A stretch of DNA of 64,000 bases from Serratia quinivorans (GCF_946227985.1 NZ_CAMKGL010000002.1:395266-459265); one strand, 5' to 3'. Counted from the stretch's first letter, positions 24,914 to 34,635 are shown. Notes: generated by a model from the letters alone, not told the origin. Made by a program: numbers and translations.

Positions 24914-25879
24914 ATGACAATGCTTGCTGAACACACACCGCCGGAACCACCGGCCAAAGGGCCCGGCCCGCTAAAAGCCTTTTTCCAGCGCCTGCAGATG
25001 GCCCATGGCCGCAAGCTGGTGATCGCGGTGCCGCTGCTGTGGTTGACGCTGCTGTTCCTGCTGCCGTTCCTGATCGTGTTCAAGATCAGCCTGGCGGAAC
25101 TGGCGTTGGCGGTCCCGCCATACACCGACCTGATGAGCTGGGCAGAGGGTAAGCTGGACATCGCGCTCAATTTTGCCAACTACCTGCAACTGACCGACGA
25201 TCCGCTGTATATAGACGCTTATCTGCAATCGCTGCAGGTGGCGGCGGTATCGACGGTTTGCTGTCTGGTCATCGGCTATCCGCTGGCCTGGGCGGTGGCG
25301 CACAGCAAATCCTCAACCCGCAATATTTTGCTGTTGTTGGTGATCCTGCCGTCGTGGACCTCGTTCCTGATCCGCGTTTACGCCTGGATGGGCATTCTGA
25401 AAAATAACGGTATCCTCAATAACTTCTTGTTATGGACCGGGGTGATCGATCAGCCGTTGGTGATCTTGCACACCAATCTGGCGGTGTATATCGGCGTGGT
25501 GTACTCCTACCTGCCGTTTATGGTACTGCCGATTTATACCGCGCTGACGCGGTTGGATTATTCATTGGTGGAGGCGTCGCTGGATCTGGGGGCTAAGCCG
25601 TTGAAAACCTTTTTCAGCGTAATTATGCCGCTGACTCGCGGCGGGATTATTGCCGGTTCCATGCTGGTGTTTATCCCGGCGGTCGGCGAATTTGTGATCC
25701 CGGAACTGCTGGGCGGACCGGACAGTATTATGATCGGCAGAGTACTGTGGCAGGAGTTCTTTAATAACCGTGACTGGCCAGTAGCCTCGGCAGTGGCCAC
25801 CGTCATGTTGCTGCTGTTGATCGTACCGATTCTCTGGTTCCATAAGCACCAGAACAAGGAAATGGGGGGGCAGGGATGA
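24914..25879 (+). CDS. potH: Putrescine ABC transporter permease
   Basis: This 321-aa inner-membrane permease has six helices and a long N-terminal polar segment. The EAA loop contacting PotG reads EASLDLGAKPLKTFFSVIMP. It corresponds to E. coli PotH (317 aa). The start at 24914 follows GAGAAGGTGAGG. Its stop overlaps the potI start by 4 bp (ATGA), which indicates translational coupling. Confidence 0.95.
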   Translation: MTMLAEHTPPEPPAKGPGPLKAFFQRLQMAHGRKLVIAVPLLWLTLLFLLPFLIVFKISLAELALAVPPYTDLMSWAEGKLDIALNFANYLQLTDDPLYIDAYLQSLQVAAVSTVCCLVIGYPLAWAVAHSKSSTRNILLLLVILPSWTSFLIRVYAWMGILKNNGILNNFLLWTGVIDQPLVILHTNLAVYIGVVYSYLPFMVLPIYTALTRLDYSLVEASLDLGAKPLKTFFSVIMPLTRGGIIAGSMLVFIPAVGEFVIPELLGGPDSIMIGRVLWQEFFNNRDWPVASAVATVMLLLLIVPILWFHKHQNKEMGGQG

Positions 25880-26721
25880 ACAACTTGCCGGTAGTGCGCT
25901 CGCCGTGGCGTATCGCTATTTTGGTGTTGGGTTTCACCTTTTTGTATGCGCCGATGCTGATGCTGGTGATCTACTCGTTCAACAGTTCCAAACTGGTGAC
26001 GGTGTGGGCCGGTTGGTCAACGCGCTGGTATACCGAGTTGTTCCATGATTCGGCAATGATCAGCGCCGTCGGGCTTAGCCTGACTATCGCCGCCGCCTCG
26101 GCGACCGCCGCGGTGGTGCTGGGGGCGATTGCGGCAGTGGTGATGGTCCGTTTTGGCCGTTTTCGGGGTTCAACCGGTTTTGCCTTTATGCTGACGGCAC
26201 CGCTGGTTATGCCGGACGTGATCACCGGGCTGTCGCTGTTGCTGCTGTTTGTGGCGATGGGGCATGCCTTTGGTTGGCCGTCGGAACGGGGGATGTTTAC
26301 CATCTGGCTGGCGCACGTCACTTTCTGTACTGCCTATGTTTCGGTGGTGATCAGTTCGCGCCTGCGTGAGTTGGATCGCTCTATCGAAGAAGCGGCGATG
26401 GATCTGGGCGCGACACCGCTGAAAGTATTTTTCGTGATCACTCTGCCGATGATTGCACCGGCGCTGATCGCTGGTTGGATGCTGGCCTTTACCCTGTCGC
26501 TGGATGATCTGGTGATTGCCAGTTTCGTCGCCGGGCCGGGCGCGACTACCTTGCCAATGCTGGTGTTCTCCAGCGTACGGATGGGGGTTAATCCGGAAAT
26601 TAACGCCCTGGCGAGTTTGATCCTGCTGGTGGTCGGCGTTATCGGCCTGATTGCATGGTGGTTTATGGCGCGCTCGGAAAAACAGCGATCGCGCGAATTA
26701 CAAAAGGCTGCCCGTAGCTGA
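25876..26721 (+). CDS. potI: Putrescine ABC transporter permease
   Basis: This 281-aa six-helix permease pairs with PotH in the membrane. The EAA loop reads EAAMDLGATPLKVFFVITLP. It has the same length as E. coli PotI. Its ATG lies inside the end of potH with a GGGGGGCAGGG ribosome site. It is the last gene of the operon; an ERIC-type palindrome follows about 85 bp downstream. Confidence 0.95.
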   Translation: MNNLPVVRSPWRIAILVLGFTFLYAPMLMLVIYSFNSSKLVTVWAGWSTRWYTELFHDSAMISAVGLSLTIAAASATAAVVLGAIAAVVMVRFGRFRGSTGFAFMLTAPLVMPDVITGLSLLLLFVAMGHAFGWPSERGMFTIWLAHVTFCTAYVSVVISSRLRELDRSIEEAAMDLGATPLKVFFVITLPMIAPALIAGWMLAFTLSLDDLVIASFVAGPGATTLPMLVFSSVRMGVNPEINALASLILLVVGVIGLIAWWFMARSEKQRSRELQKAARS

Positions 26722-26794
26722 GTCTGATTAAACCTGCTATTTTGCAATTATTGGTATTGCAATTGATTACCTGACTTTATATATCTCGTTTGAA

Positions 26795-26855
26795 TATACC
26801 CTATAGCTTTCGAGTTGCAGCTAACAACGCTGCAACTCGAAAGATGACGGGCATA
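26795..26855. repeat. Short ERIC-type palindrome
   Basis: A perfect 15-bp inverted repeat, CTTTCGAGTTGCAGC (26807-26821) and GCTGCAACTCGAAAG (26829-26843), is flanked by TATACCC and GGGCATA. The ends match ERIC; the core is deleted, giving about 61 bp. It lies between potI and ybjO. Confidence 0.75.
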
Positions 26856-26918
26856 GGCGGCGCTTCGTTGCGGAACATGGACATGTCAGACATGCTGAAC
26901 AGCAGGCAGGGAATAAGA

Positions 26919-27362
26919 ATGAATTCAGATGCGCCAGTGCCGGTGATGGTGGCCGGAACGGCGATGGTGGCTATCAAGTGCATCAGCGTGCTGTTGCTGT
27001 TGGGGGAACTGGGGGTCGATGGCGCTCAGGAGTTCGTCAGTACCAGCGCACAGGCCTGGGATTCCACCCTGATCTTTTTGGCTGGCCTGTTATTATTGTG
27101 CCTGCAAATCAGTTGCGGTTTTGCGGTGATGCGCGGCCGTAACTGGGGGCGTTGGGGTTATGTGGCCTGCCAATGCCTGGTGGTCGGTTATCTGCTGCTG
27201 GCCACCATTGGCAGTTTTCTGCCGGAGGTCTTTACCGTCGAAGGTGAAAGTAGCGGTCAAATTCTGCACGTCCTGATCCTGCAAAAAATCCCTGATATCG
27301 TGATCCTGGCATTATTGTTTGTTCCCGCAACCAGCCGCCATTATTTCGCCGCGCACAATTGA
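26919..27362 (+). CDS. ybjO: YbjO membrane protein (DUF2593)
   Basis: This 147-aa protein has four predicted helices and matches E. coli YbjO most clearly at the end: LQKIPDIVILALLFVPATSR (E. coli LQKLPDMLILMLLFVPSTSR). Function is unknown. The open frame extends back through the ERIC palindrome, but the ATG at 26919 has an AGGGAATAAG site and is the likely start. It is slightly shorter than E. coli (162 aa). Confidence 0.85.
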   Translation: MNSDAPVPVMVAGTAMVAIKCISVLLLLGELGVDGAQEFVSTSAQAWDSTLIFLAGLLLLCLQISCGFAVMRGRNWGRWGYVACQCLVVGYLLLATIGSFLPEVFTVEGESSGQILHVLILQKIPDIVILALLFVPATSRHYFAAHN

Positions 27363-27430
27363 GATTTTAACGGGGCAGAGTGATAAACTCTGCGCCCTTA
27401 ATTATTCACCCCGAACTCAGGGTTATCTTC

Positions 27431-28558
27431 ATGCAATGCGCTTTGTATACGGCGGGCACCTGCCGTTCCTGTCAATGGTTGGAAAAACCGTACCCGCAGC
27501 AACTGACGGACAAACAGCATCATCTGCAATCACTGCTGAGCGACAGTGACGTTGCGCAGTGGCTGCAGCCGATCGCCGGTGAGCAGCGCGCATTTCGCAA
27601 TAAAGCCAAAATGGTGGTCAGTGGCAGCGTAGAGCGTCCGCTACTGGGCATGCTGCATCGAGACGGTACGGCGGTGGATCTGAGCGCCTGTCCGCTGTAT
27701 CCCGCCAGTTTCTCGCCGATGTTTGATGTGCTGAAAAGTTTTATCGCCCGCGCCGGTTTGGTGCCCTACAACGTGGCGCGTAAACGTGGCGAACTGAAGT
27801 ACCTGCTGCTGACTGAAAGTACCCACAGTGGTGGCGTAATGCTGCGCTTCGTACTGCGTTCGGACAGCAAGCTGGCGCAGCTGCGTGCCGCACTGCCGTG
27901 GTTGCAACAGCAGTTACCCCAGCTCAGGGTGATTTCCGCCAATATTCAGCCGGTACATATGGCGATTATGGAAGGGGAGCGCGAGATCCCGCTGAGCGAG
28001 CAACAGGCGCTGGAAGAGCAATTTAATCAGGTGCCGCTGTATATCCGTCCGCAAAGTTTCTTCCAGACCAATCCGCAGGTGGCCGCCGAGCTTTACGCCA
28101 CCGCCCGTGACTGGGTGCGGGCACTGGCTATCGACAGCATGTGGGATCTGTTTTGCGGCGTGGGTGGGTTTGGCCTGCATTGCGCACTGCCGGAAACACG
28201 CCTGACCGGCATCGAGATTAGCGCCGAGGCGATTGCCTGCGCGCGCCAATCGGCGAAAACCTTAGGCTTGCAACACGTCGATTTCCAGGCGCTGGATTCT
28301 ACCCGGTTCGCTACCGCCGAAGGCAGCGTGCCGCAACTGGTGCTGGTTAATCCGCCACGACGCGGTATTGGCAAGGCACTTTGCGACTATCTGAACCAGA
28401 TGGCACCGGGCTATATTCTGTATTCGAGCTGCAACGCCGAGAGCATGGCGAAAGACATTGAGATGTTGCCGGATTACCGCATCGAGCGCGTACAGCTGTT
28501 TGATATGTTCCCGCATACCGCCCATTACGAAGTGCTGACGCTGCTGGTTCGGCAGTAA
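27431..28558 (+). CDS. rlmC: 23S rRNA (uracil-747-C5)-methyltransferase
   Basis: This 375-aa iron-sulfur SAM methyltransferase modifies U747 of 23S rRNA. The N-terminal cluster cysteines are in [16 protein letters not shown] (C3, C11, C14) and CPLYPASF. The SAM loop is [13 protein letters not shown], and the catalytic regions are NPPRRGIG and the SSCNAESMA nucleophile Cys. It matches E. coli RlmC from the ATG at 27431. The gene order ybjO-rlmC is as in E. coli. Confidence 0.95.
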   Translation: MQCALYTAGTCRSCQWLEKPYPQQLTDKQHHLQSLLSDSDVAQWLQPIAGEQRAFRNKAKMVVSGSVERPLLGMLHRDGTAVDLSACPLYPASFSPMFDVLKSFIARAGLVPYNVARKRGELKYLLLTESTHSGGVMLRFVLRSDSKLAQLRAALPWLQQQLPQLRVISANIQPVHMAIMEGEREIPLSEQQALEEQFNQVPLYIRPQSFFQTNPQVAAELYATARDWVRALAIDSMWDLFCGVGGFGLHCALPETRLTGIEISAEAIACARQSAKTLGLQHVDFQALDSTRFATAEGSVPQLVLVNPPRRGIGKALCDYLNQMAPGYILYSSCNAESMAKDIEMLPDYRIERVQLFDMFPHTAHYEVLTLLVRQ

Positions 28559-28601
28559 TCAAGGATTAAGGTTATACTAAGCCCACTAGCGAGGGGAAAA
28601 C

Positions 28602-28769
28602 ATGAAAAAGCACCAGCCACAGAGACAACCCGGTAAGCCGTCGTCAGAGCGCATTGCACGTGCCGTAGCCACTTCCACGGCCATTGAAACCGGGCAGGCG
28701 TCAACACAGGTGGCGGCTACATTGGCCGAAAAACGCGAAAAATACGCTTATCTTCACCTGGCACTTTAG
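28602..28769 (+). CDS. Small hypothetical protein (55 aa), possible Fic partner
   Basis: The ATG at 28602 follows a GAGGGGAAAA ribosome site and encodes a basic, alanine-rich, helical protein starting MKKHQPQRQPGKPSSERIAR. Its middle, ATSTAIETGQAS, contains S-x-x-x-E, similar to the SxxxEG motif with which Fic antitoxins (VbhA, YhfG) plug the Fic active site, except that T replaces G. It converges with fic, overlapping its stop by 4 bp. Most Fic antitoxins precede their toxin on the same strand, so the arrangement is unusual. It may instead be an unrelated small protein. I do not recognise a family. Confidence 0.6.
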   Translation: MKKHQPQRQPGKPSSERIARAVATSTAIETGQASTQVAATLAEKREKYAYLHLAL

Positions 28770-29383
28770 CCAGCTGTCAGTGCCTGTCTAACCCACTCCT
28801 GCATCGGTTGATAATCCATCAACATCCCATGATGAATGGCGGCGATATACTGCGGCCGATTATTTTCCCAACAGCCATAATCCAAAGGTTCAAACCCCGC
28901 CTGAACCGCCATCACGTCCGATAATAACCGCGCCAACCGACCATTTCCCTCGCGAAAAGGATGGATCAGAATCAACTCGATATGGGTAATGGCGATGGCT
29001 TCAATTAATGTGGTTTCATCCAAATCGGTGCAGGGGGTATAGCGATCCAGGCAGTTTGACTGAAATTGGCCCATCAGCTTAACGATTTGTGCCGCCGGTG
29101 CGAACATAAAGCCGTCCTTACTGATATTGACCGAGCGGTCGTGGCCGGCCCAGTCATAGACATTACCCAACCAGCGGTGATGCCATTGCCTGAGCATGGC
29201 CAGTGTAATCCTGCCCTGAGGGAAGTCAGCGCCTAAAACGGAGTGATATAATTTCTCCAGCAGCACCAATTCAACATCGTTGATATCTTCCACGCGAACT
29301 ATACCAAGTTTATTGAGCAGTACTTCCTGGCGCTCACCGTCGGCAAAGTGCCCCTGTGAGTTTGAAACATCGTATTTGCTCAT
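28766..29383 (-). CDS. Fic/DOC family protein
   Basis: This 205-aa single-domain Fic protein contains the full catalytic motif H141-PFREGNGR149 (HxFx[D/E]GNxR), so AMP transfer or a related nucleotidyl transfer to target proteins is likely. The flap region lies near NISKDGFMFAPA. I see no SxxxE[G/N] inhibitory helix inside the protein, so it may rely on a separate antitoxin. The start at 29383 (second of two ATGs) has an AGGTGG site. It is inserted between rlmC and artJ, which are adjacent in E. coli. It may act as a toxin or as a regulator; targets are unknown. Confidence 0.88.
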   Translation of the reverse strand: MSKYDVSNSQGHFADGERQEVLLNKLGIVRVEDINDVELVLLEKLYHSVLGADFPQGRITLAMLRQWHHRWLGNVYDWAGHDRSVNISKDGFMFAPAAQIVKLMGQFQSNCLDRYTPCTDLDETTLIEAIAITHIELILIHPFREGNGRLARLLSDVMAVQAGFEPLDYGCWENNRPQYIAAIHHGMLMDYQPMQEWVRQALTAG

Positions 29384-29471
29384 CATCGCCACCTGTAAGT
29401 GGGTTGCTTTATGAACAGAATAGACTACGGAGAAAAGTGTGGGGCGTGGTACTCCACGCCCTGAACCGCTG

Positions 29472-30206
29472 TTACTGAGGGAACCACTTGTCGTTAATGG
29501 CTTTGTAGGTGCCGTCGGCCTTAATGGCCTCCAGCGCACTGTTGAGCTTGGCCAGCAGCGCCTGATTGTCCGGCCGTACCGCAATACCCAGACCGGTACC
29601 GAAGTATTGTGCATCGGTAACGTGTTCACCTACCGGAGCCAACTGAGGATTGTTCTTCAGCCACTCATTCACCACGGCGGTATCACCGAATACGCCGTCA
29701 ATACGGCCATTTTTCAACTCGAGAATGGCGTTCTGATAGCTGTCGTAAGAGACGGTGTTAATCTCCGGGTGCTTGTCCTGCATGTATTTCTGGTGGGTGG
29801 TGCCGTTCTCCATGCCGACCTTTTTCCCTTTCAGATCCGCCAGCGAACTGAATTTGCCTTTTTCGGCAATCACAATTGCCGAGTTGGCATAATAGGGCTG
29901 AGTGAAGGCAACTTGCTTGCTGCGCTCTGGCGTGATGTCCATACCGGAGATCACCGCGTCGTATTTCTTGAACTTCAGCGCGGCGATCAGGCTGTCGAAC
30001 GCCTGGTTGGTGAAGGTACATTCGGCCTTCATTTGTTTGCACAACGCGTTAGCCAGATCGATATCAAAACCCACGATCTTGTTGTTGGCATCCAGCGACT
30101 CGAACGGCGGGTAGGTGGCGGAAGCGGCGAAACGAATGGTCTCGGCTGCGCTGGCGTTAAAGGCGATGCCTGCTAATACCGTGGCGGCCAGCAATAGTTT
30201 TTTCAT
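29472..30206 (-). CDS. artJ: Arginine-binding periplasmic protein
   Basis: This 244-aa solute-binding protein has a signal peptide ending near FNASA. The amino-acid-binding fold motifs are FAASATYPPFESLDANN, GFDIDLANALCKQM and MDITPERSKQVAFTQPYY. It is specific for L-arginine in E. coli. It is a separate unit downstream of artPIQM. A pair of ARG boxes at 30319-30357 suggests repression by ArgR-arginine, as known in E. coli. The ATG at 30206 has an AGGAGCTTT site. Confidence 0.94.
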   Translation of the reverse strand: MKKLLLAATVLAGIAFNASAAETIRFAASATYPPFESLDANNKIVGFDIDLANALCKQMKAECTFTNQAFDSLIAALKFKKYDAVISGMDITPERSKQVAFTQPYYANSAIVIAEKGKFSSLADLKGKKVGMENGTTHQKYMQDKHPEINTVSYDSYQNAILELKNGRIDGVFGDTAVVNEWLKNNPQLAPVGEHVTDAQYFGTGLGIAVRPDNQALLAKLNSALEAIKADGTYKAINDKWFPQ

Positions 30207-30318
30207 GCTTAAAGCTCCTGTCTGCAAGTCTGCGTGTTTTTATCTCGTCACCGCTTGATTTTACTGACAATAAACCAGAGGTTTTGGCGGTTGTCGGTCG
30301 GTATTAACCCTGCCATTT

Positions 30319-30357
30319 AATGAATTAATATGCAATATAAATGATTAATAATTTGTT
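30319..30357 (-). promoter_or_regulatory. ArgR operator (two ARG boxes) upstream of artJ
   Basis: AATGAATTAATATGCAAT (30319-30336) and AATGATTAATAATTTGTT (30340-30357) resemble the 18-bp ARG box and are spaced by exactly 3 bp, the usual ArgR arrangement. They lie 113 bp before artJ. Confidence 0.75.
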
Positions 30358-30365
30358 GTGGGTGT

Positions 30366-30396
30366 AAAAAAGCCCCGCGCGATGACAGGGCTTTGA
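30366..30396 (-). terminator. artPIQM terminator
   Basis: AAAGCCC...GGGCTTT is followed by a U run on the minus strand, just after artM. Confidence 0.8.
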
Positions 30397-30414
30397 GAGT
30401 ATCGCTCTACAGAC

Positions 30415-31083
30415 TCAGTTGCGACGTTCAAACGCCAATGCACGGCGCTCGACCAGACGCATCAGCAGCGTCAGCAAGCCGTTGACGCACAGATAAACCA
30501 GCCCGGCAGCGCCAAACACCATTACGTCGTAGGTGCGGCCATACATCAGCTGGCTGTAGCCCATGACTTCCATCAGGGTGATGGTATAGGCCAGTGAGGT
30601 ACTTTTGAACACCAGCACCACTTCGTTGGAGTAAGACGACAGCGCACGCTTGAAGGCGAATGGCAGCAGGATACGCAGCGACTGCGAACGCGACATGCCG
30701 AGCGCTTCACAAGATTGCCATTGACCGGCCGGTATTGCCCGTACCGCACCGTAAAACAGTTGGGTGGTATAGGCGGCACTGTTCAGCGCCAATGCGATCA
30801 TCGCACACAGCCACGGCTGTGACAGCAAGTTCCATAACCACGGATACTCGCGGATCGCCGGAAACTGACCGGGGCCGTAGTAGATCAGGAAGATCTGCAC
30901 CAGCAGCGGTGTACCGGTGAACAGGGTGATATAGATTTTTACCAACGGCGTCAGGATCGGCGTTTTCAGCGTCAGGATCACCGTCAGCACCAGTGACAGC
31001 ACCAGCGCCACGATCAGCGCGGTGATGGTCAGCGTCAGGCTGGTGTGCAGCCCTTTGATAATTTCCGGCAAGAACTCAAACAT
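30415..31083 (-). CDS. artM: Arginine ABC transporter permease ArtM
   Basis: This 222-aa inner-membrane permease is the same length as E. coli ArtM. It has five helices and the EAA loop SCEALGMSRSQSLRILLPFAF. It works with ArtQ and ArtP. Its ATG overlaps the artQ stop (TGATG), showing translational coupling. Confidence 0.95.
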   Translation of the reverse strand: MFEFLPEIIKGLHTSLTLTITALIVALVLSLVLTVILTLKTPILTPLVKIYITLFTGTPLLVQIFLIYYGPGQFPAIREYPWLWNLLSQPWLCAMIALALNSAAYTTQLFYGAVRAIPAGQWQSCEALGMSRSQSLRILLPFAFKRALSSYSNEVVLVFKSTSLAYTITLMEVMGYSQLMYGRTYDVMVFGAAGLVYLCVNGLLTLLMRLVERRALAFERRN

Positions 31084-31799
31084 CAGGATGGCCCCCGCTC
31101 AAAACGCGTGGTGCGCAGTTCGATACGCTTAATGATGTACTGGCTGAACAGGGTGACCACCAGATAAATCGCCGCCGCTATCACGTACCAGGTAAAAGGC
31201 TCCTGGGTGCGGGTGGCAATGCTTTTGGTTTGCAGCATCAGATCGTTAACGCTGATCAGTGACACCAACGCGGTATCTTTCAGTAATACCAACCATTGGT
31301 TGCCAAGACCGGGTAGCGCGTGACGCCACATCTGCGGCATGATCAGGCGGAAGAAAATCGCTGCTGTGCTCATCCCAAGCGCCTGACCGGACTCCCATTG
31401 CCCCTGTGGCACGGCCTTCAGCGCGCCACGCAGCGTTTGCGACGCATAGGCCGAATAGAGCAGGGCGAGGGCAATTACGCCGCACAGGAACGGGCTGACT
31501 TCAAAGTTATCAATCGCCAGTTGGATCGGCAGTTGGAACAGGCCAAGGTTCAGGGTGAAGCCATCGGACAGCATCAACAACAGCTGCGATGAGCCGAAAT
31601 AGATGAACAGCACCACCAGAATTTCCGGCAGACCGCGCAACAGAGTGACCCAGGCGGTGCCGAGCCAGCTAACCACTTTCCAGCGTGATGACTCCCAGAC
31701 GGCAAACAGCATCGCCAGGATCAGCCCAAGGATAAGGGCACAAACGGCAAGGCCGACGGTCATCCCGGCGGCGCTTGCTAAAGGTTGGATTTCATTCAT
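31083..31799 (-). CDS. artQ: Arginine ABC transporter permease ArtQ
   Basis: This 238-aa permease is the same length as E. coli ArtQ. The EAA loop is [20 protein letters not shown]. It begins [16 protein letters not shown], 9 bp after the artI stop. It forms the membrane channel with ArtM. Confidence 0.95.
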   Translation of the reverse strand: MNEIQPLASAAGMTVGLAVCALILGLILAMLFAVWESSRWKVVSWLGTAWVTLLRGLPEILVVLFIYFGSSQLLLMLSDGFTLNLGLFQLPIQLAIDNFEVSPFLCGVIALALLYSAYASQTLRGALKAVPQGQWESGQALGMSTAAIFFRLIMPQMWRHALPGLGNQWLVLLKDTALVSLISVNDLMLQTKSIATRTQEPFTWYVIAAAIYLVVTLFSQYIIKRIELRTTRFERGPS

Positions 31800-31808
31800 C
31801 AGAGTTGA

Positions 31809-32540
31809 TTACTGCTGGAACCATTTTTTGTAGATGGTTTCGTAAGTCCCATCCTGTTTGATCTTGTCCAGAGCGGCGTTGAACTTGCCCTGCAGATCGG
31901 TATTTTTCTGGCGAACGGCAATGCCCAGGCCGGTACCGAAATAGTCTTTATCGGTCACTTTGTCGCCCACGGCGGCCAGTGCCGTATTCTGTTTCAGCCA
32001 TTCGTTGACCACCGCAGTGTCGCCGAATACCGCATCGACCCGGCCATTTTTCAGATCCAAAATGGCGTTCTGATAGCTGTCGTAAGGCACGGTGGTGATT
32101 TCCGGGTGCTTATCGGTCAGGTATTTCTGATGGGTGGTGCCATTCTGCACGCCCACTTTCTTGCCTTTCAGCGCGGCGACGTCAGCCACTTTGCCTTTCT
32201 GGGCCACAAACAGGGCGGAGTTGTCGTAATACGGCTTGGTAAACAGCACCTGCTTTTCACGTTCAGGCGTGATGTCCATACCGGCCATCACCGCGTCGAA
32301 GCGCTTGAACTTCAGGCTTGGGATCAGGCTGTCAAAGGCCTGATTGGTGAAAGTACATTCGGCCTGGATCTCTTTACACAGCGCATTGGCCAGATCGACA
32401 TCAAAGCCCTGGATCTTGTTGCCGGCGTCAATAAATTCAAATGGAGGATAAGAAGCTTCGGTAGCGAAACGGATGGTTTCGGCTGCAGAGGCGGAAACGC
32501 TGATGCCAGCCAGAACGGCGGCGATTATTAGTTTTTTCAT
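31809..32540 (-). CDS. artI: Arginine/lysine-type binding protein ArtI
   Basis: This 243-aa periplasmic solute-binding protein is close to ArtJ: both share GFDVDLANALCKEIQ- and MDITPEREKQ-type segments. A signal peptide ends near SVSASA. It is encoded inside the artPIQM operon, as in E. coli, and presumably feeds the same permease. It probably arose by duplication with artJ. Confidence 0.94.
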   Translation of the reverse strand: MKKLIIAAVLAGISVSASAAETIRFATEASYPPFEFIDAGNKIQGFDVDLANALCKEIQAECTFTNQAFDSLIPSLKFKRFDAVMAGMDITPEREKQVLFTKPYYDNSALFVAQKGKVADVAALKGKKVGVQNGTTHQKYLTDKHPEITTVPYDSYQNAILDLKNGRVDAVFGDTAVVNEWLKQNTALAAVGDKVTDKDYFGTGLGIAVRQKNTDLQGKFNAALDKIKQDGTYETIYKKWFQQ

Positions 32541-32573
32541 CGCAAACTCCCCAAATTACAGCAAGTAAAATTG

Positions 32574-33302
32574 TTAGTGTGATAAGTAATTGGCAAACTC
32601 GGTGGTCTGTGGATTCTTGAAGTGGCTGGCATCGCCTTGTTCCACTATGTGACCGTTTTCCATGTACACCACGCGGCTGGCGGTTTTGCGCGCCACTTCC
32701 ACCTCGTGGGTCACGATCACCTGGGTGATCCCGGTGCCGGCCAATTCGCGAATGATGCTGACGATTTGGGCGGTGATCTCCGGATCCAGCGCGGCCGTCG
32801 GTTCATCAAACAGCAGGACCTGCGGTTCCATCATCAGCGCACGGGCAATGGCCACGCGCTGTTGCTGGCCACCGGATAGGTGCAGCGGGAAACGATCGGC
32901 AAAGTCGGTCAGGCGCAGGCGCTTGAGCAGCTTGTCGGCACGCTCCATCGCCTGAGCCTTGGTCAGGCCCAGCACGCGGCACGGCGCTTCGATCAGGTTT
33001 TGCACCACGGTGAGGTGAGGCCAGAGATTGTATTGCTGGAATACCATGCCGACGTTCTGCCGTAACTCGCGGATGGCTTTTTCGCCCGGAGCCTGCTTAA
33101 AGTCGAACTGGTTACCGGCGATCTGCAACTGGCCCGAACGTGGCATTTCCAACAGGTTCAACACCCGCAATAACGAGCTTTTCCCCGCGCCGCTGGGACC
33201 CAGCAGCACTAAGGTTTCCCCTGCTGGGCAATCCAGCGTGATGTCAAACAGCGCCTGATGTGCGCCGTAATAGCAATTGATACCGTTAAGTTGAATGCTC
33301 AT
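32574..33302 (-). CDS. artP: Arginine ABC transporter ATP-binding protein
   Basis: This 242-aa ATPase is the same length as E. coli ArtP. Walker A is GPSGAGKSS, the signature is LSGGQQQR, and Walker B is VLLFDEP followed by the polar amino-acid-type D-loop. It is the first gene of artPIQM. The 261 bp upstream hold the ybjP terminator and the promoter; I found no clear ARG box here. Confidence 0.95.
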   Translation of the reverse strand: MSIQLNGINCYYGAHQALFDITLDCPAGETLVLLGPSGAGKSSLLRVLNLLEMPRSGQLQIAGNQFDFKQAPGEKAIRELRQNVGMVFQQYNLWPHLTVVQNLIEAPCRVLGLTKAQAMERADKLLKRLRLTDFADRFPLHLSGGQQQRVAIARALMMEPQVLLFDEPTAALDPEITAQIVSIIRELAGTGITQVIVTHEVEVARKTASRVVYMENGHIVEQGDASHFKNPQTTEFANYLSH

Positions 33303-33525
33303 GCGCCAGAACTGAATAGATATTGATGCCGCGAATGTTAACTTCCACAGAATACTTATGCAATCTTTGTGCGTTAAAATTTATTACTGCGCGGCAGAAT
33401 AGTAAAAGAATAGCACAAGATACCGCGAGTCAGGTTCGAAGGGGGGATTTGTCGTGCATGCTGTGAGGCAGGTAGCGAAATTTCTCAAATTGAACAAATA
33501 TTGCGCGTAATCAATGCGTTTTTCT

Positions 33526-33555
33526 AACCACCGGTACCCAGGGGCGCCGGTGGTT
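33526..33555 (-). terminator. ybjP terminator
   Basis: AACCACCGG (33526-33534) pairs perfectly with CCGGTGGTT (33547-33555). On the minus strand AGAAAAACG follows, so U-tract support is weak. Confidence 0.6.
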
Positions 33556-33563
33556 GAGTTGGC

Positions 33564-34112
33564 TTACTGGTTTTCCAATACTTGACGCAGCGTGCCGCTG
33601 GCGGCGTGCGGTGGCACATTCAGATAGCGAATATCGTCCACGACCCAACAGGTGCCTTCGCGCACCATCAGCACTTCATCCTGCCAGTTGACTGCGCTGC
33701 CACCGTCTTTCTGATAGCTGAGTTGAACGCGCAACGGGATATTTTTGGCATCGGTATTAGGAATGGTCGACGCGCTGGCGACGGTGGCGCTGGTCGGCCC
33801 CTGAGCATTGCCGGTAAACAGATCGCCGGTGACCTGATGTTTACCCGGATTCTGGTTAGCCGTCACCAAATCCTGGTACAGCACTTTACTCAGGTAAGGC
33901 TGCAATTGTGCCAGACGATTGCTGTCCGGCAGGGTAGTTCCGGCACCTTGTTGCAGGCGCAAATCGTAAAATTTCTGTGCGACCGCATCCGGGCCGCCTT
34001 CCACACAACCGCCGGTACGGGTGCCGATATCCTTGAATGCCGGTTCAACGGTGGTGCAGGCACTCAGTAACAGCGCTAAGGGAAAAACAGCCGCAATCGT
34101 TTTTGTTTTCAT
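33564..34112 (-). CDS. ybjP: YbjP lipoprotein (DUF3828-like)
   Basis: This 182-aa predicted lipoprotein has lipobox LLLSAC (Cys19). The mature part contains YDLRLQQGAGTTLPDS and a C-terminal beta-rich domain ending WVVDDIRYLNVPPHAA, as in E. coli YbjP (171 aa). A small DUF3828-like fold is likely (recalled). Function is unknown. It has a single-gene transcript between artP and ybjQ. Confidence 0.88.
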   Translation of the reverse strand: MKTKTIAAVFPLALLLSACTTVEPAFKDIGTRTGGCVEGGPDAVAQKFYDLRLQQGAGTTLPDSNRLAQLQPYLSKVLYQDLVTANQNPGKHQVTGDLFTGNAQGPTSATVASASTIPNTDAKNIPLRVQLSYQKDGGSAVNWQDEVLMVREGTCWVVDDIRYLNVPPHAASGTLRQVLENQ

Positions 34113-34273
34113 CTCATTACCTTATGTGAAAGTCTCTACCATGAAGACCACTAGCCTACAGTATAAATGCGATTTCAGGCCTTGCATTCGTAGTGCGTGC
34201 CATTTCAATACAGAACATAATGCTAAAACGATGGTCAGATAAATGCCATGAATCAATCAAGCAAGGAGTTTTG

Positions 34274-34597
34274 ATGCAGCTTTCAACCACCCCGACCCTG
34301 GAAGGGTTTACCATTACCGAATACTGCGGCGTTGTTACCGGCGAGGCTATTTTGGGTGCCAATATTTTCCGTGATTTCTTTGCGGGCGTGCGTGACATCG
34401 TCGGCGGCCGTTCCGGGGCTTATGAGAAAGAGCTGCGTAAAGCGCGTCTGATCGCCTTCAAGGAGCTGGAAGAACAGGCACAAGAGTTGGGCGCCAATGC
34501 AGTGGTCGGTATTGATATTGATTACGAAACCGTGGGTAAGGACAGCAGTATGCTGATGGTGACTGTCAGCGGCACCGCAGTGAAAGTCAGTCGTTAA
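34274..34597 (+). CDS. ybjQ: YbjQ (UPF0145) protein
   Basis: This 107-aa cytoplasmic protein matches E. coli YbjQ nearly throughout: [35 protein letters not shown] and [16 protein letters not shown]. The UPF0145 family forms pentamers; its role is unknown. The ATG at 34274 follows AAGGAGTTTTG. Confidence 0.94.
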   Translation: MQLSTTPTLEGFTITEYCGVVTGEAILGANIFRDFFAGVRDIVGGRSGAYEKELRKARLIAFKELEEQAQELGANAVVGIDIDYETVGKDSSMLMVTVSGTAVKVSR

Positions 34598-34606
34598 TCC
34601 CTTCTT

Positions 34607-34630
34607 TGCCCCCGGCCAAGGCCGGGGGCA
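34607..34630. terminator. Strong hairpin between ybjQ and the DUF3300 gene
   Basis: TGCCCCCGGCC-AA-GGCCGGGGGCA forms a perfect 11-bp stem between convergent genes. Confidence 0.75.
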
Positions 34631-34635
34631 TTCGT

